62,840 nt of DNA from JAAAPF01 sp964481035 (GCA_964481035.1 CAYZSE010000002.1:1-62840); one strand, 5' to 3'. Numbered from the stretch's first letter, positions 1 through 8,330 are shown. Numbers and translations are program-made. Notes: generated by a model not told the origin, from the sequence alone.

Positions 1-207
1 GCGCGTCTGCGCGTCCTCGCCGCGGACCGCCTTCAGCGTCTCGTCGATGAGCTCGGCCGTCGCTCTCTCCTCACCTGGAGGCGTGTGCCCGGGTCGCGTC
101 GAGCCACGGGCGACGGCGGGCGCACGGCCGGTCGCTCCCTCGGCCGTGCGCGCCTGGAGCGCGATCTTCTCGATGTGCTCCAGCGCGCGCTGGGTCGCCT
201 CGTCCAT
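1..207 (-). CDS. hypothetical protein, C-terminus off the window
   Basis: An open minus-strand frame starts at an ATG at 207 (MDEATQRALEHIEKIALQAR...) and runs off the left edge after 69 codons. Third positions are almost all G or C, as in the confirmed genes. It is divergent from znuA, with about 150 bp between them. The visible part is hydrophilic, with an N-terminal helix rich in Glu, Lys and Gln, then a Pro/Arg/Thr-rich linker, then another helix (ELIDETLKAVRGEDAQ). The frame stays open upstream of 207, so the start is uncertain. I do not recognise a family. A Zur-type regulator would fit divergence from znuA, but nothing in the sequence supports that. Confidence 0.4.
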   Translation of the reverse strand, partial: MDEATQRALEHIEKIALQARTAEGATGRAPAVARGSTRPGHTPPGEERATAELIDETLKAVRGEDAQTR

Positions 208-306
208 GATCTCGTCCGCTGGGTCCGCGGGCCAGCTTGCGGCCGGCCGGGTCCACGGGCAACGCGGACGAAGGGCGGCGGCCTGCGCGCCTCTTGCAGG
301 CAAAAC

Positions 307-319
307 GATAGAGTATATC
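307..319 (+). promoter_or_regulatory. AT-rich inverted repeat, possible Zur-type operator of znuA
   Basis: GATA-N5-TATC lies in the only AT-rich patch (about 300-335) of a very GC-rich region, 38 bp upstream of the znuA start. Alphaproteobacterial Zur boxes are AT-rich palindromes in front of zinc-uptake genes, so the context fits. The match to the consensus (ATGTTATA-N-TATAACAT) is poor, so this is only a candidate. The same patch may simply be the promoter. Confidence 0.25.
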
Positions 320-356
320 ATCGCGATGAAACGGATCCTGGCCCGGGAGTGACCCC

Positions 357-1415
357 ATGCGATCCCACGTGCTCGCCGCCGCGACCCTGCTGCTCGGTGC
401 CACGGCGGCGCCGGCGCAGGCGGCACCGAACGTGGTTGCGACCATCCTGCCGGTCCAAAGCCTCGCCGCCGCGGTCATGGCGGGCGTCGGCGAGCCGGAG
501 CTGCTGCTCGCGCCGGGGACGTCGCCGCACGCCTACGCGCTCAAGCCGAGCGAGGCCGCGATGCTCGAGGAGGCCGAGCTCGTGCTCTGGATCGGGCCCG
601 CGCTCGAGACTTTCCTCGCCGACACGCTCGCCACCGTCGCCCACGACGCGCACCGGCTGGTGCTCATGGACGCGCCCGGCATGACGCTGCTCGCGGGCCG
701 CGCCGGCGGCGCCTGGGACGCCCACGACCACGACCATGCCCATGATCACGGTCAGCACGATCACGGCGAGCACGACCACGGCGACGAGACGGCGGCCGTC
801 GAGGCCCACGACGAGCATGGGCACGACGAGCACGGGCACGACGAGGGCGCTGACGCGGCCGGCGCGCACGACCACACGCCCGAGGAGCACGGCGACGTCG
901 ACGCGCATGTCTGGCTGGCGCCCGCCAACGCCATCGCCATGACCCGGGCCATCGCCGACGAGCTCGCCCATCTCGATCCCGCCAACGCCCCGGCCTACGC
1001 GGCCAACGCGGCGGCGACGATCGCCGAGCTGGAGGCGCTCACGGACGAATTGGCGGCCGAGTTGGAGCCGGTCGCCGGCACGCCGTTCATCGTCTTTCAC
1101 GACGCCTACCCCTATTTCGAGGACGCCTTCGGGCTCAACGCGGTCGGCTCGGTGACGATCAGCCCGGAGCAGCAGCCGGGCACCGGCCAGGTCGCCGAGC
1201 TGCGCGCCAAGATCGAGCGCCTGGAGGCGGCCTGCGTCTTCGCCGAGCCGCAATTTCCGCCGCGTCTCGTCGAGACGCTCGTCGCCGGCACGCCGGCGCG
1301 GATGGGCACGCTCGACCCGATCGGCAGCGACCTCGCGCCCGGCGCCGACGCCTACCCGCAGCTCATGCGCGATCTCGCGGGCTCGCTGGTCGATTGCCTC
1401 GCCGCCGCGAGCTGA
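357..1415 (+). CDS. znuA: zinc ABC transporter periplasmic binding protein
   Basis: A 352-residue cluster A-I metal-binding protein that captures Zn2+ in the periplasm for an ABC importer. Residues 1-22 form a Sec signal peptide ending AQA. Probable metal ligands are His58 (in SPHAYALKPS), the His in DVDAHVWLAP and the His in FHDAYPYFE. Between the first two is a loop of about 60 residues (about 120-180) dominated by His, Asp and Glu, typical of ZnuA and thought to trap zinc. The ATG at 357 follows GGGAG at a good distance. No znuB or znuC lies nearby; the next gene is a sugar epimerase, so the permease and ATPase must be elsewhere. A manganese-binding homologue is less likely given the His loop. 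Confidence 0.93.
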   Translation: MRSHVLAAATLLLGATAAPAQAAPNVVATILPVQSLAAAVMAGVGEPELLLAPGTSPHAYALKPSEAAMLEEAELVLWIGPALETFLADTLATVAHDAHRLVLMDAPGMTLLAGRAGGAWDAHDHDHAHDHGQHDHGEHDHGDETAAVEAHDEHGHDEHGHDEGADAAGAHDHTPEEHGDVDAHVWLAPANAIAMTRAIADELAHLDPANAPAYAANAAATIAELEALTDELAAELEPVAGTPFIVFHDAYPYFEDAFGLNAVGSVTISPEQQPGTGQVAELRAKIERLEAACVFAEPQFPPRLVETLVAGTPARMGTLDPIGSDLAPGADAYPQLMRDLAGSLVDCLAAAS

Positions 1416-1458
1416 GGGCTCGCGTCTTGCCGCCGCCGCGAGCCGAGGCTCGCGTCTT
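1406..1458 (+). terminator. two tandem terminator-like hairpins at the znuA stop
   Basis: A unit of about 29 bp is repeated in tandem (1401-1428 and 1429-1458). Each unit forms a GC hairpin followed by TCTT: CGCGAGC/GCTCGCG (1406-1424) and CGCGAGCC/GGCTCGCG (1437-1454). The first hairpin overlaps the znuA stop codon. A partial third unit follows (1459-1470). The T-tract is short, so termination efficiency is uncertain, but the position is right. Confidence 0.6.
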
Positions 1459-1514
1459 GCCGCCGCCGCAGGGGATGGGCACAACCGTGCGGAGGCGGCG
1501 GCGGGGAGGTGGCC

Positions 1515-2471
1515 ATGCACGTCTTCGGGACCACGGCGGACGGCCGTGAGGTCCACGCGGTGCGCCTGCGCGGCGGCCGGCTCGAGGCCGATGTCCTCAC
1601 GCTCGGCGGCATCGTCCAGCGGCTCGCGCTCGACGGCTGGCCGCACCCGCTGACGCTCGGCTTCGCCGAGGTCGCCGACTACGAGCGGGTCCGGGGCTTC
1701 GTCGGCGCCGTCGCCGGGCGCTACGCCAACCGCATCGCGCGCGCCCGCTTCCCGCTCGACGGGCGGACCGTCGAGCTGCTCGCCAACGACGGCGCCAACA
1801 CGCTGCACGGCGGCCCCGACGGCTTCAGCGCGCGGATCTGGCGGATCGAGGCCGTGACCGAGCGCTCGGTCGAGCTCGCACTGGTCTCGCCCGACGGCGA
1901 CCAGGGCTTTCCCGGCACGCTGACGGCGCGCCTGACCTACCGGCTCGGCGACGACGACAGCCTCGAGGTGGTCTTCACGGCGACGACGGATGCCGTGACC
2001 GTCGTCAACCTCACCCAGCACAGCTACTACAACCTTCTGGGTGCGGGCACGATCGACGGCCACCGGCTGCAGGTCGCGGCCGGGCGCTTCGTGCCGGTCG
2101 ATGCGGCGGGCCTGCCCTTGGACGGGCCGGCGGCGGTGGCGGGCACCGCCTTCGACTTCCTGCGGCCGCGCGGGCTCGCGGGCGTGCGCGTCGATCACAA
2201 CTACTGCCTCGCCGAGACGCGCCGCCCCGCACCCGTGCCGGCGGCGACGCTGGCGGTCGACGGGCTCGCCATGACGCTGGCGACGACCGAGCCGGGCCTG
2301 CAGGTCTATACGGGCGACAAGCTCGAGCGCGGGCCCGGGCCGCGGGCGGGCGTCTGCCTCGAGCCGCAGACCTGGCCCGATGCGCCCAACCGCGAGCTGT
2401 TCGCGAGCCCCGTCTTGCGCCCGGGCGAGACCTATCGGCACCATACCCGTCTCGTTTTCGCCCTCGGCTGA
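1515..2471 (+). CDS. galM: aldose 1-epimerase (mutarotase)
   Basis: A 318-residue galactose mutarotase-like protein interconverting alpha and beta anomers of aldoses in the cytoplasm. Family motifs are in order: GRYANRIA, LHGGPDGF, NLTQHSYYNL (catalytic His region), VDHNYCL, and LEPQTWPDAPN with the catalytic Glu near the C-terminus. A GTG at 1509 also opens the frame, but GGGGAGG ends immediately before it. Spacing favours the ATG at 1515. It is followed 10 bp later by an SDR dehydrogenase, so the pair may epimerise and then oxidise an aldose. The exact sugar cannot be read from the sequence. Confidence 0.9.
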   Translation: MHVFGTTADGREVHAVRLRGGRLEADVLTLGGIVQRLALDGWPHPLTLGFAEVADYERVRGFVGAVAGRYANRIARARFPLDGRTVELLANDGANTLHGGPDGFSARIWRIEAVTERSVELALVSPDGDQGFPGTLTARLTYRLGDDDSLEVVFTATTDAVTVVNLTQHSYYNLLGAGTIDGHRLQVAAGRFVPVDAAGLPLDGPAAVAGTAFDFLRPRGLAGVRVDHNYCLAETRRPAPVPAATLAVDGLAMTLATTEPGLQVYTGDKLERGPGPRAGVCLEPQTWPDAPNRELFASPVLRPGETYRHHTRLVFALG

Positions 2472-2481
2472 GAGACCGCCC

Positions 2482-3243
2482 ATGCGCTTCGCCCGCTATC
2501 CGAGCCTCGACGGCGCCGTCGTCTACGTCACCGGCGGCGCTTCCGGCATCGGCGCCGAGATCGTCCGCGCCTTTGCGGAGCAGGGCGCGCGCGTCGGCTT
2601 CGTCGACCTCGACGTCGCGGCGAGCGAGGCGCTCGCGGGTGAGCTGGCGGCGGGTGGCGCAACGGTCCGCCACGCCGTCGCCGACCTGCGCCGGATCGAC
2701 CGGCTCCAGGCCGCCTTCGCCGCGCTCGAGGCCGAGCTCGGCCCGGCCGAGGTGCTCGTCAACAACGCCGCCCGCGATGACCGCCACGCCTGGGCGGAGG
2801 TCACGCCCGACTACTGGGACGAGCGGATCGCCACCAACCTGCGCCACATGTTTTTCGCGATCCAGGCGGTGGCGCCGGCCATGATCGCCGCCGGCAAGGG
2901 TGCCATCGTCAACCTCGGCTCGAACTCGTGGTGGGAGGCGGTCGGCGGCATGCCCGTCTACACCACCGCCAAGGCGGCGGTGCACGGCCTGACCCGGTCG
3001 TTCGCCCGCGACCTCGGCCGGCACCGCATCCGGGTCAACACCGTCGTGCCGGGCTGGGTCATGACCGAGCGGCAAAAGCAGCTCTGGGTGACGCCCGATG
3101 CGCTCGCGCGCCACCTGGAGAAGCAGTGCCTGCCGGACCCGATCGACCCCGTCTACGTCGCCCGGGTGGTACTGTTCCTCGCCTCCGACGATGCGGCGAT
3201 GTGCACCGCCAGCAACTACATGGTCGAGGCCGGCTCGATCTGA
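2482..3243 (+). CDS. SDR-family oxidoreductase, probable sugar dehydrogenase
   Basis: A 253-residue classical short-chain dehydrogenase/reductase. It shows the cofactor motif TGGASGIG near residues 18-25, an acidic residue after beta-2 (VDLD) that favours NAD+, NNAA, and the catalytic Ser...Tyr-x-x-x-Lys set (SNSWWEAVGG, VYTTAK). The C-terminus (LASDDAAMCTASNYMVEAG) is typical of SDRs. The ATG at 2482 is 10 bp after galM, which suggests one transcript and an aldose substrate such as galactose, arabinose or fucose. That substrate is an inference from context. A longer open frame begins at 2380, but it overlaps galM deeply and is not used. Confidence 0.85.
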   Translation: MRFARYPSLDGAVVYVTGGASGIGAEIVRAFAEQGARVGFVDLDVAASEALAGELAAGGATVRHAVADLRRIDRLQAAFAALEAELGPAEVLVNNAARDDRHAWAEVTPDYWDERIATNLRHMFFAIQAVAPAMIAAGKGAIVNLGSNSWWEAVGGMPVYTTAKAAVHGLTRSFARDLGRHRIRVNTVVPGWVMTERQKQLWVTPDALARHLEKQCLPDPIDPVYVARVVLFLASDDAAMCTASNYMVEAGSI

Positions 3244-3273
3244 GCCCGCTCGCGCCGTTCAGCCAGAAAGGCG

Positions 3274-3290
3274 TGACGGCCATGCCGTCA
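3274..3290. terminator. inverted repeat between convergent genes
   Basis: TGACGGC-CAT-GCCGTCA is a perfect 7-bp stem with a 3-base loop. It lies in the 44 bp between the SDR stop and the convergent cytochrome c stop, and overlaps the latter. The position suggests a bidirectional terminator, but neither side has a T-run. Confidence 0.4.
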
Positions 3291-3575
3291 ATGCTCGTGG
3301 TAGAGGTGGTCGAGATACGCGGCGACGGCCGAGATCTCCTCGGTCGTGAGCGGGACCGCGGGCATCATGCCGAGGCCGGAGCGCACCGCGCCGGTCAAGG
3401 TGGCGCGGCCGAGCCCGCGGATGTCGCCGGACTCGCCCTCGGTTGCGGTCGGGCCGTGGCATTCGAGACAGAACTCCGCATAGACCTCGGCGCCGCGCGC
3501 GATCCGATCGGGCGCCTGCGCGGCCGCTGGCGAACTGGTGAAGGCGATCAGGAAGACGACGAGAGCCCGTATCAT
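3288..3575 (-). CDS. small class I c-type cytochrome
   Basis: A 95-residue exported monohaem cytochrome c. The signal peptide is residues 1-20 (ending AAAQA). The haem site CLECH lies near residue 36 and the axial Met is probably within LGMMPAVPLT. A terminal helix (EEISAVAAYLDHLYHE) completes the small cytochrome c fold. It lies 127 bp downstream of phoX on the same strand, separated by a strong hairpin. A direct electron partner is not apparent; the ccoGHIS genes for cbb3 oxidase assembly lie about 5 kb away. Confidence 0.88.
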   Translation of the reverse strand: MIRALVVFLIAFTSSPAAAQAPDRIARGAEVYAEFCLECHGPTATEGESGDIRGLGRATLTGAVRSGLGMMPAVPLTTEEISAVAAYLDHLYHEH

Positions 3576-3654
3576 GGCGTTGCGGCGATGATGCGATGGG
3601 GCAGGTTTCTCGACGGTGGGGCGAGCCGCGAGCGGGGTTGGGCCGATCGATGGT

Positions 3655-3682
3655 GGAAGGCGCGCCCAAGGGCGCGCCTTCC
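3655..3682 (-). terminator. GC-rich hairpin downstream of phoX
   Basis: A 13-bp perfect stem (3655-3667 with 3670-3682) starts 21 bp after the phoX stop. It would fold in either orientation and is very stable. There is no U-tract, so it may act as an attenuator or 3-prime stabiliser between phoX and the cytochrome c gene rather than a full terminator. Confidence 0.5.
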
Positions 3683-3702
3683 CGATCGTCGCTCGGCAGA
3701 TG

Positions 3703-5760
3703 TCAGCTGCCGACGACGTCGCCGTCGTTCTTGGTGATGACGACGGTGGCCGAGCGCGGCACCGTGCCGTCGTAGTCGGGAAAGCCCGAGCCGAAGGTGC
3801 CGGCCGCGAAATCCTCGGCCGAACCGTTCGCGCCCGGATGCTGGAAGTTCACGAACATCGTCTTGCCGTCCGGCGTGGTGACGACGCCCGTGGTCTCCTG
3901 GCCCCAGGGACCGGTCGCGAAGCGCTTGATCTCGCCCGTCCGCGGATCGGCGACGAGCATCATGTTCATGCCGAAATCCTCGAGCGGGCCCTCGTAGTCC
4001 GGGCCGATGTCGCCCATGTCGGTCTGGATCCACAGGCGCGAGTTCTCGTCGCACCACATTCCGTCCGGGCAGGCGAAGATGCCGTCGTCGTCGAGCGCGC
4101 CGCCGCTGGCGAGCGCCGAGTTCTGCGCGTTGCCCGCGACCACGAACAGATCCCAGTCGAAGGTCGCCCGGGTGTGATCACCGTTGGTGTAGTGCCAGCG
4201 GACGATCTGGCCGAAATTGTTCTCGGCGCGCGGGTTGACCGCATCCGTCTGGGCCTGGGTGCGACGCGAGTTGTTGGTGAGCGCGAAGTAGACCTCGCCC
4301 GAGTTGGGGTCGATCGTGCCCCACTCCGGCCGGTCCATCTTGGTCGCACCGACGAAGTCGGCCGCGAGACGGGTGTTGACGAGGATGTCGGCGAGATCGG
4401 CAAAGCCGTTCGCCGGCGTCAACCCGTTGCGGCCCGGCGTCAGCGCCAGCCATTCGCCGGTGCCGTCGTCGTTGAACTTCGCCACGTACAGCGTGCCGGC
4501 ATCGAGGATCGAGCCGTCGGTCTCACCGGGCACCCAGGCGTCGGCGGAGACGAACTTGTAGATGTACTCGAACCGCGCGTCGTCGCCCGAGTAGCAGACG
4601 ATGGGCGCGCCCTCGACGATGGGGGCGAAGACCACGCCCTCGTGGGCGAACCGACCCAGATGGGTGCGCTTGACCGGGGTCGCCTCGGGATCGAACGGGT
4701 CGATCTCGACGATCCAGCCGAAGGTGTTCGGCTCGTTGCGGTAGTCCTCGGTGGCCGTCGCACCCTTGGTGGTGGCGTCGAAACGGACATACTCGTCCGC
4801 ACCGGACTTGGCGAGGTGCCAGCCGTAGCGGCCGCCCTGCGGGTTGCTCGACACGCCGTAGCGCTCATGCTCGCGCGGCAGGTCGGGCTTCTGGTCGATC
4901 TCGGTGGTATTCGAGAAATAGCCGGCCCAGTTCTCCTCGGCGGTCAGGTAGGTGTTCCACGGTGTTGCGCCATGAGCGCAGTTGTTGAGCGTGCCGCGGC
5001 TCATGGTCCCGTCGGGGCTGTACTTGGTGCGGACGTGGGCGGAACCGCGCACCGGACCGCCGATCGCGACGGGTGTGCCGCCGGTCACCTTGCGGTTGCG
5101 CGGGTCCTGCACCACGGCCCAGGTGCCGTCGGCCTGCTTGGCGGTGCGGTAGATCGACACGCCGTGCGCGGCGATCTCCATCCGCACCTCGTCGTCGTCG
5201 CGCCTGCCGTCGGCGTCGTAGACCACGCTGCGCTTGTCGTGCGCCTCGCCCTTGTAGCCCGCCTTCTCGGCGTGCAGGAAGCGCGGCTCGATGTATTCGT
5301 GGTTGACGCAGATGATGCCGTCCGCGGACGAGCCCTCGATCGGGAAGAAGTGGATCCCGTCGTGGTGCTGGCCGACCTGGTGCTCTTGCTCGGCGCCGCT
5401 GTTCGCGCCCGAGCGGAAGGCCGGCATGTCGCCCGAAATCGGCTCGCCGGCCGGCGCGAGGATCTGGAAGCTGTAGCCTTCGGGCACGACGACGGTGTCG
5501 TCGAAGCTCACCGGCACCGGCGCGAAGCCGAGCAGCGGCGACTTGGACTGCGCCACCGCCGCCTTGCCGATGAGCGAGGTGCCGAAGAGGCCGGTGGCGA
5601 TGGTGGCGAGGCCGCCGAGCGTGAAACCGCGGCGGGCGACACGGGCTTCCATCACCTCGTAGAAGTTCGCGTTGTCGGAGGTGTTGCACGGCGGCTCGTC
5701 GCCGTGCTCGTAGCCCATGGCTTCGGTGTGGTCCGGATAGTCGCGCTCGAGGTCGTTCAC
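3703..5760 (-). CDS. phoX: PhoX-family alkaline phosphatase (DUF839), Tat-exported
   Basis: A 685-residue member of the PhoX family, periplasmic Ca/Fe-dependent phosphatases that release phosphate from phosphoesters. A cytoplasmic leader precedes a twin-arginine motif, R43-R44 in VARRGFTLGG, and a hydrophobic stretch. This matches Tat export of PhoX enzymes. Family-like segments include VNHEYIEPRF, SVYRT-like strands, NNCAHGATPW, GWIVEIDPFDP, FAHEGVVFAP, YSGDDARFEYIYKF and MDRPEWG. A run of G at -8 gives a ribosome site for the ATG at 5760. A Pho box lies 56 bp upstream, so phosphate starvation control is likely. Some DUF839 proteins have no proven phosphatase activity, so the family call is firmer than the activity. 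Confidence 0.92.
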   Translation of the reverse strand: MNDLERDYPDHTEAMGYEHGDEPPCNTSDNANFYEVMEARVARRGFTLGGLATIATGLFGTSLIGKAAVAQSKSPLLGFAPVPVSFDDTVVVPEGYSFQILAPAGEPISGDMPAFRSGANSGAEQEHQVGQHHDGIHFFPIEGSSADGIICVNHEYIEPRFLHAEKAGYKGEAHDKRSVVYDADGRRDDDEVRMEIAAHGVSIYRTAKQADGTWAVVQDPRNRKVTGGTPVAIGGPVRGSAHVRTKYSPDGTMSRGTLNNCAHGATPWNTYLTAEENWAGYFSNTTEIDQKPDLPREHERYGVSSNPQGGRYGWHLAKSGADEYVRFDATTKGATATEDYRNEPNTFGWIVEIDPFDPEATPVKRTHLGRFAHEGVVFAPIVEGAPIVCYSGDDARFEYIYKFVSADAWVPGETDGSILDAGTLYVAKFNDDGTGEWLALTPGRNGLTPANGFADLADILVNTRLAADFVGATKMDRPEWGTIDPNSGEVYFALTNNSRRTQAQTDAVNPRAENNFGQIVRWHYTNGDHTRATFDWDLFVVAGNAQNSALASGGALDDDGIFACPDGMWCDENSRLWIQTDMGDIGPDYEGPLEDFGMNMMLVADPRTGEIKRFATGPWGQETTGVVTTPDGKTMFVNFQHPGANGSAEDFAAGTFGSGFPDYDGTVPRSATVVITKNDGDVVGS

Positions 5761-5786
5761 CTCTGGCTCCCCCCCAAGTGGATGAC

Positions 5787-5799
5787 TGGAACGGTTCCA
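5787..5799. promoter_or_regulatory. 13-bp perfect palindrome between Pho box and phoX
   Basis: TGGAACGGTTCCA is fully palindromic around its central G. It lies 27 bp upstream of the phoX start and 17 bp downstream of the Pho box. The position, near or just after a likely transcription start, suits a repressor operator. The binding protein is unknown. Confidence 0.35.
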
Positions 5800-5815
5800 A
5801 TCGTAGAGCCGAAGG

Positions 5816-5833
5816 ATGACAGGGCCATGATAA
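5816..5833 (-). promoter_or_regulatory. Pho box (PhoB site) of phoX
   Basis: Read on the minus strand this is TTATCAT-GGCC-CTGTCAT. It is two 7-mers of the PhoB consensus CTGTCAT separated by exactly 4 bp; one matches perfectly and the other 5 of 7. It sits 56 bp upstream of phoX, the expected distance for PhoB activation. Confidence 0.75.
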
Positions 5834-5998
5834 GGCGAGGCCGGCTGCGTCGAGATGCCTGACCGGTCGCCGCATGCCGCGGCGGGACACGAGGTTCGGC
5901 GGACGCGAGGGGTTGCGGGATCGTCGAGCCTCGGGGAGAACGCGCGAGGTTCGAGGGACGAGCCCTCGGCCCCGCCCCTCTCGCCGTCGTGAGGCCCG

Positions 5999-6610
5999 AT
6001 GTCCGCCGACCCCGCCGACGCCCTGCGCGGGCTCTATGAGCTCTTGGAGGCCGCGGGTGCGCTCAAGACGACGTTGCGCAGCGGTCACACGATGGCTGAT
6101 CGGCGCGAGAGCGTCGCCGACCACAGCTGGCGGCTGGCGCTGATGGCGGCGGCGCTGGCGCCGCTGGAGCCGGGCCTCGACGTCGTGACCGTGCTTCGGC
6201 TCTGCCTCCTGCACGATCTCGGCGAGATCGCGGAGGGCGACGTGCCGGCCACCCTCCAGGCCGCGGCTCCCGACCGGAAGGCGCGCGAGCGGCGCGGCTT
6301 CGCCGATCTTTTGCGCCCCGCACCGGCGGCGCTGCGCGAGGCGTGGCTGGAGCTGTTCGACGACTACGACCAGGGCCGGACGCCGGAGGCCCGGTTCGTC
6401 AGGGCCCTCGACAAGGTCGAGACCCTCATGCAACACGCGCAAGGGCCGAACCCGCCGGATTTCGACTACGCGTTCAACCTCGCCTACGGTCGTGCGGCGA
6501 CGGACGCCGTGCCGATCGTGGCGGCGCTCCGCCGCCTGGCCGACGCGCGGACGCGGCGGCGGCTCGACAACGCGGAGGGAGGCGGCGGCCGAGACCGAGG
6601 TCGAGCGTGA
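5999..6610 (+). CDS. HD-domain hydrolase, YfbR/HDDC2-like nucleotidase
   Basis: A 203-residue HD-superfamily phosphohydrolase. Metal ligands are visible as the His in ESVADHSWRLALM (about residue 41), the HD pair in LLHDLGEI (about 73-74) and a late Asp in ALDKVETLMQH. This arrangement and length match the 5-prime-deoxynucleotidase YfbR/HDDC2 group, which dephosphorylates dNMPs. The last 15 or so residues are an Arg/Gly-rich tail. It stands alone between phoX (divergent) and the TolC gene (convergent). Substrate is inferred from family only. Confidence 0.8.
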   Translation: MSADPADALRGLYELLEAAGALKTTLRSGHTMADRRESVADHSWRLALMAAALAPLEPGLDVVTVLRLCLLHDLGEIAEGDVPATLQAAAPDRKARERRGFADLLRPAPAALREAWLELFDDYDQGRTPEARFVRALDKVETLMQHAQGPNPPDFDYAFNLAYGRAATDAVPIVAALRRLADARTRRRLDNAEGGGGRDRGRA

Positions 6611-6805
6611 CCGTGCCGCGTGCCGGCGGTCGACGGCCCGACGGTCGAAGGCCGGGCGGCAGCCGATCCTGGCGAGCTGCGCCGCGCCGGTCGCGGTGCC
6701 GCGCAAGAACCCGCGGCGACGTCGACGCTCCAGCGACGGGAGCCAGCAGGCGCACCACCGCCGGCGTTCCCGGGAGGGAGCTGCCCCGCTTGCGCAGCGA
6801 GCCCG

Positions 6806-8233
6806 TCAGCGGATCGGCTCGCCGCTCAGCGAGCGCCCCCACTCCTCGGTGAAGTCGATCTCCTCGAGGACGAAGGTCGGCTCGCCGGCCTCGGTGCCGA
6901 AACCCTGGGTGTCGACCGTCTGGTAGTGCTCGCTCGGGTCGTAGGTCTCCACCGCCAGCCCCAGCCCCTCGGCGGTGAGCTCGCCCATCGCCGACTGCAG
7001 CGTGTAGAGCGCCACGACTTGGGTGGCGCGCGCGTCGACGAGATCGACCTCGGAGATGAAGAGCTCCTGCTCGGCGTCGAGGACATCGAGCACCGTTCGC
7101 GCACCGACCTGCGCCTCGGTCTGGACGCCCTCCAGGGCGATCCGGTTGGCCCTCACCTGGTCCTCGAAAGACCGCGCGGCGGCGGTCGCCGTCTGCAGGC
7201 CCTCCCACGCCCGGGTCACGAGCTCGCTGACCGAGCGCCGGGCGTCCTCCAGCTCGCGGCGACGCTGATCGACGATCTGCTTGTTCTGGCGCACCTGCGA
7301 GTACGCCGCACCGCCCTGATACAGGGGTATGGTGAAGGTGGCTTCGAAGCGGGTGTCGAACTGATCCTCGACGTTGATCGCCGGCTCGTCGATGTAGGAG
7401 GCGGTGGCGCTGAGATCGAGGGTCGGCAGCAACGCGGCTTGGGCCACCCGAACATCCGACAGCGCAACGTCGACGGCGAACTCCGATGCGGTCAAGGTCG
7501 GGTTCTTCTCGGCTCGGGCCTGCGCCTCGACCAGGCTGGCGGGCGCCGTCAGGCTCGGGAACTGGGTCGTCAGCTCGCCGGGGCGAAAGCCGACGACGGC
7601 CTCGAAGCGGGCGATGGCCTGGGCGAGATCGCCCTCCGCGCGGATGCGATCGGAAACGGCGAGCGCGAGGCGCGCCTCGGCCTGCGCGACGTCGGTGCGC
7701 GTGACTTCGCCGACCTCGAAGCGATCGACGGTGGCCTGCCGCTGCCGTTCGAGGCGCTCCTCGTTGTTGATGGCGAGCCCGACCGTGCGGGCGAAGGCGA
7801 CGACGTCGGTGTAGGCCGTCACGGCATCGAGGAAGACCTGCTGCTCGACCGACTGCAGCACCGCCCGCTGCTGGCCGACTTGCCGCACGGCACCCTCGAT
7901 GCGGGCCACCGTGCCGCCACCCTCGTAGAGATTCTGCCGGACGTCGATCCCGACCTGGTTGTTGAAGAGGTCGTTGTTTTGGACGCTGTTGTCGACGCGG
8001 CCATAACCCGTGGTCCCGAAAATCGAGACGTTGGGCCGATAGCGCGCGTAGGATTGGCTGACCTGCTCGTCGACCGCGCGCAGCTCGGCCCGGGCCGCTT
8101 GGAGCCGAGGATTGGTCTGATAGGTCTCGACCAGGACCTCGTCGAGGCTCTGGGCCCTGGCATCGCCCTGGGCGAGCAGCAGCACCAATCCGACCCCGGC
8201 GAGCCCGGCGCCGAGCTTGTGGCTCATGTGCAT
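6806..8233 (-). CDS. TolC-family outer membrane efflux/secretion channel
   Basis: About 475 residues with a signal peptide (LAGVGLVLLLAQGDARAQ) and two repeated coiled-coil/OEP halves. Typical segments are NPRLQAARAELRAVDEQVSQSYARYRP, VGIDVRQNLYEGG, VNNEE-like loops, EVTRTDVAQAEARLA and the conserved second-half DVLDAEQELF. It would be the outer membrane exit duct for a type I secretion or RND pump. No partner membrane-fusion or ABC protein is adjacent. The frame extends upstream to 8305, but the ATG at 8233 has GGGAA upstream and leads straight into the signal peptide, so it is preferred. Confidence 0.9.
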   Translation of the reverse strand: MHMSHKLGAGLAGVGLVLLLAQGDARAQSLDEVLVETYQTNPRLQAARAELRAVDEQVSQSYARYRPNVSIFGTTGYGRVDNSVQNNDLFNNQVGIDVRQNLYEGGGTVARIEGAVRQVGQQRAVLQSVEQQVFLDAVTAYTDVVAFARTVGLAINNEERLERQRQATVDRFEVGEVTRTDVAQAEARLALAVSDRIRAEGDLAQAIARFEAVVGFRPGELTTQFPSLTAPASLVEAQARAEKNPTLTASEFAVDVALSDVRVAQAALLPTLDLSATASYIDEPAINVEDQFDTRFEATFTIPLYQGGAAYSQVRQNKQIVDQRRRELEDARRSVSELVTRAWEGLQTATAAARSFEDQVRANRIALEGVQTEAQVGARTVLDVLDAEQELFISEVDLVDARATQVVALYTLQSAMGELTAEGLGLAVETYDPSEHYQTVDTQGFGTEAGEPTFVLEEIDFTEEWGRSLSGEPIR

Positions 8234-8330
8234 CAAGACATTCCCGCGCGTGGTGCAGTCGTTCAAGTATCGCGTGATGTTGGCCTCGCAGCGCGCCGCG
8301 AACATACTGATTTTGGCGAGCAGCGAAAGC

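Noticed and set aside
318..2483. 721-codon open frame on the minus strand
   Set aside because: It is antisense to znuA and galM, which have signal peptide, motifs and ribosome sites; high GC at third positions keeps the opposite frame open.
3616..5862. 748-codon plus-strand frame
   Set aside because: Antisense shadow of phoX and its flanks; product is Arg/Val-rich with no recognisable domain.
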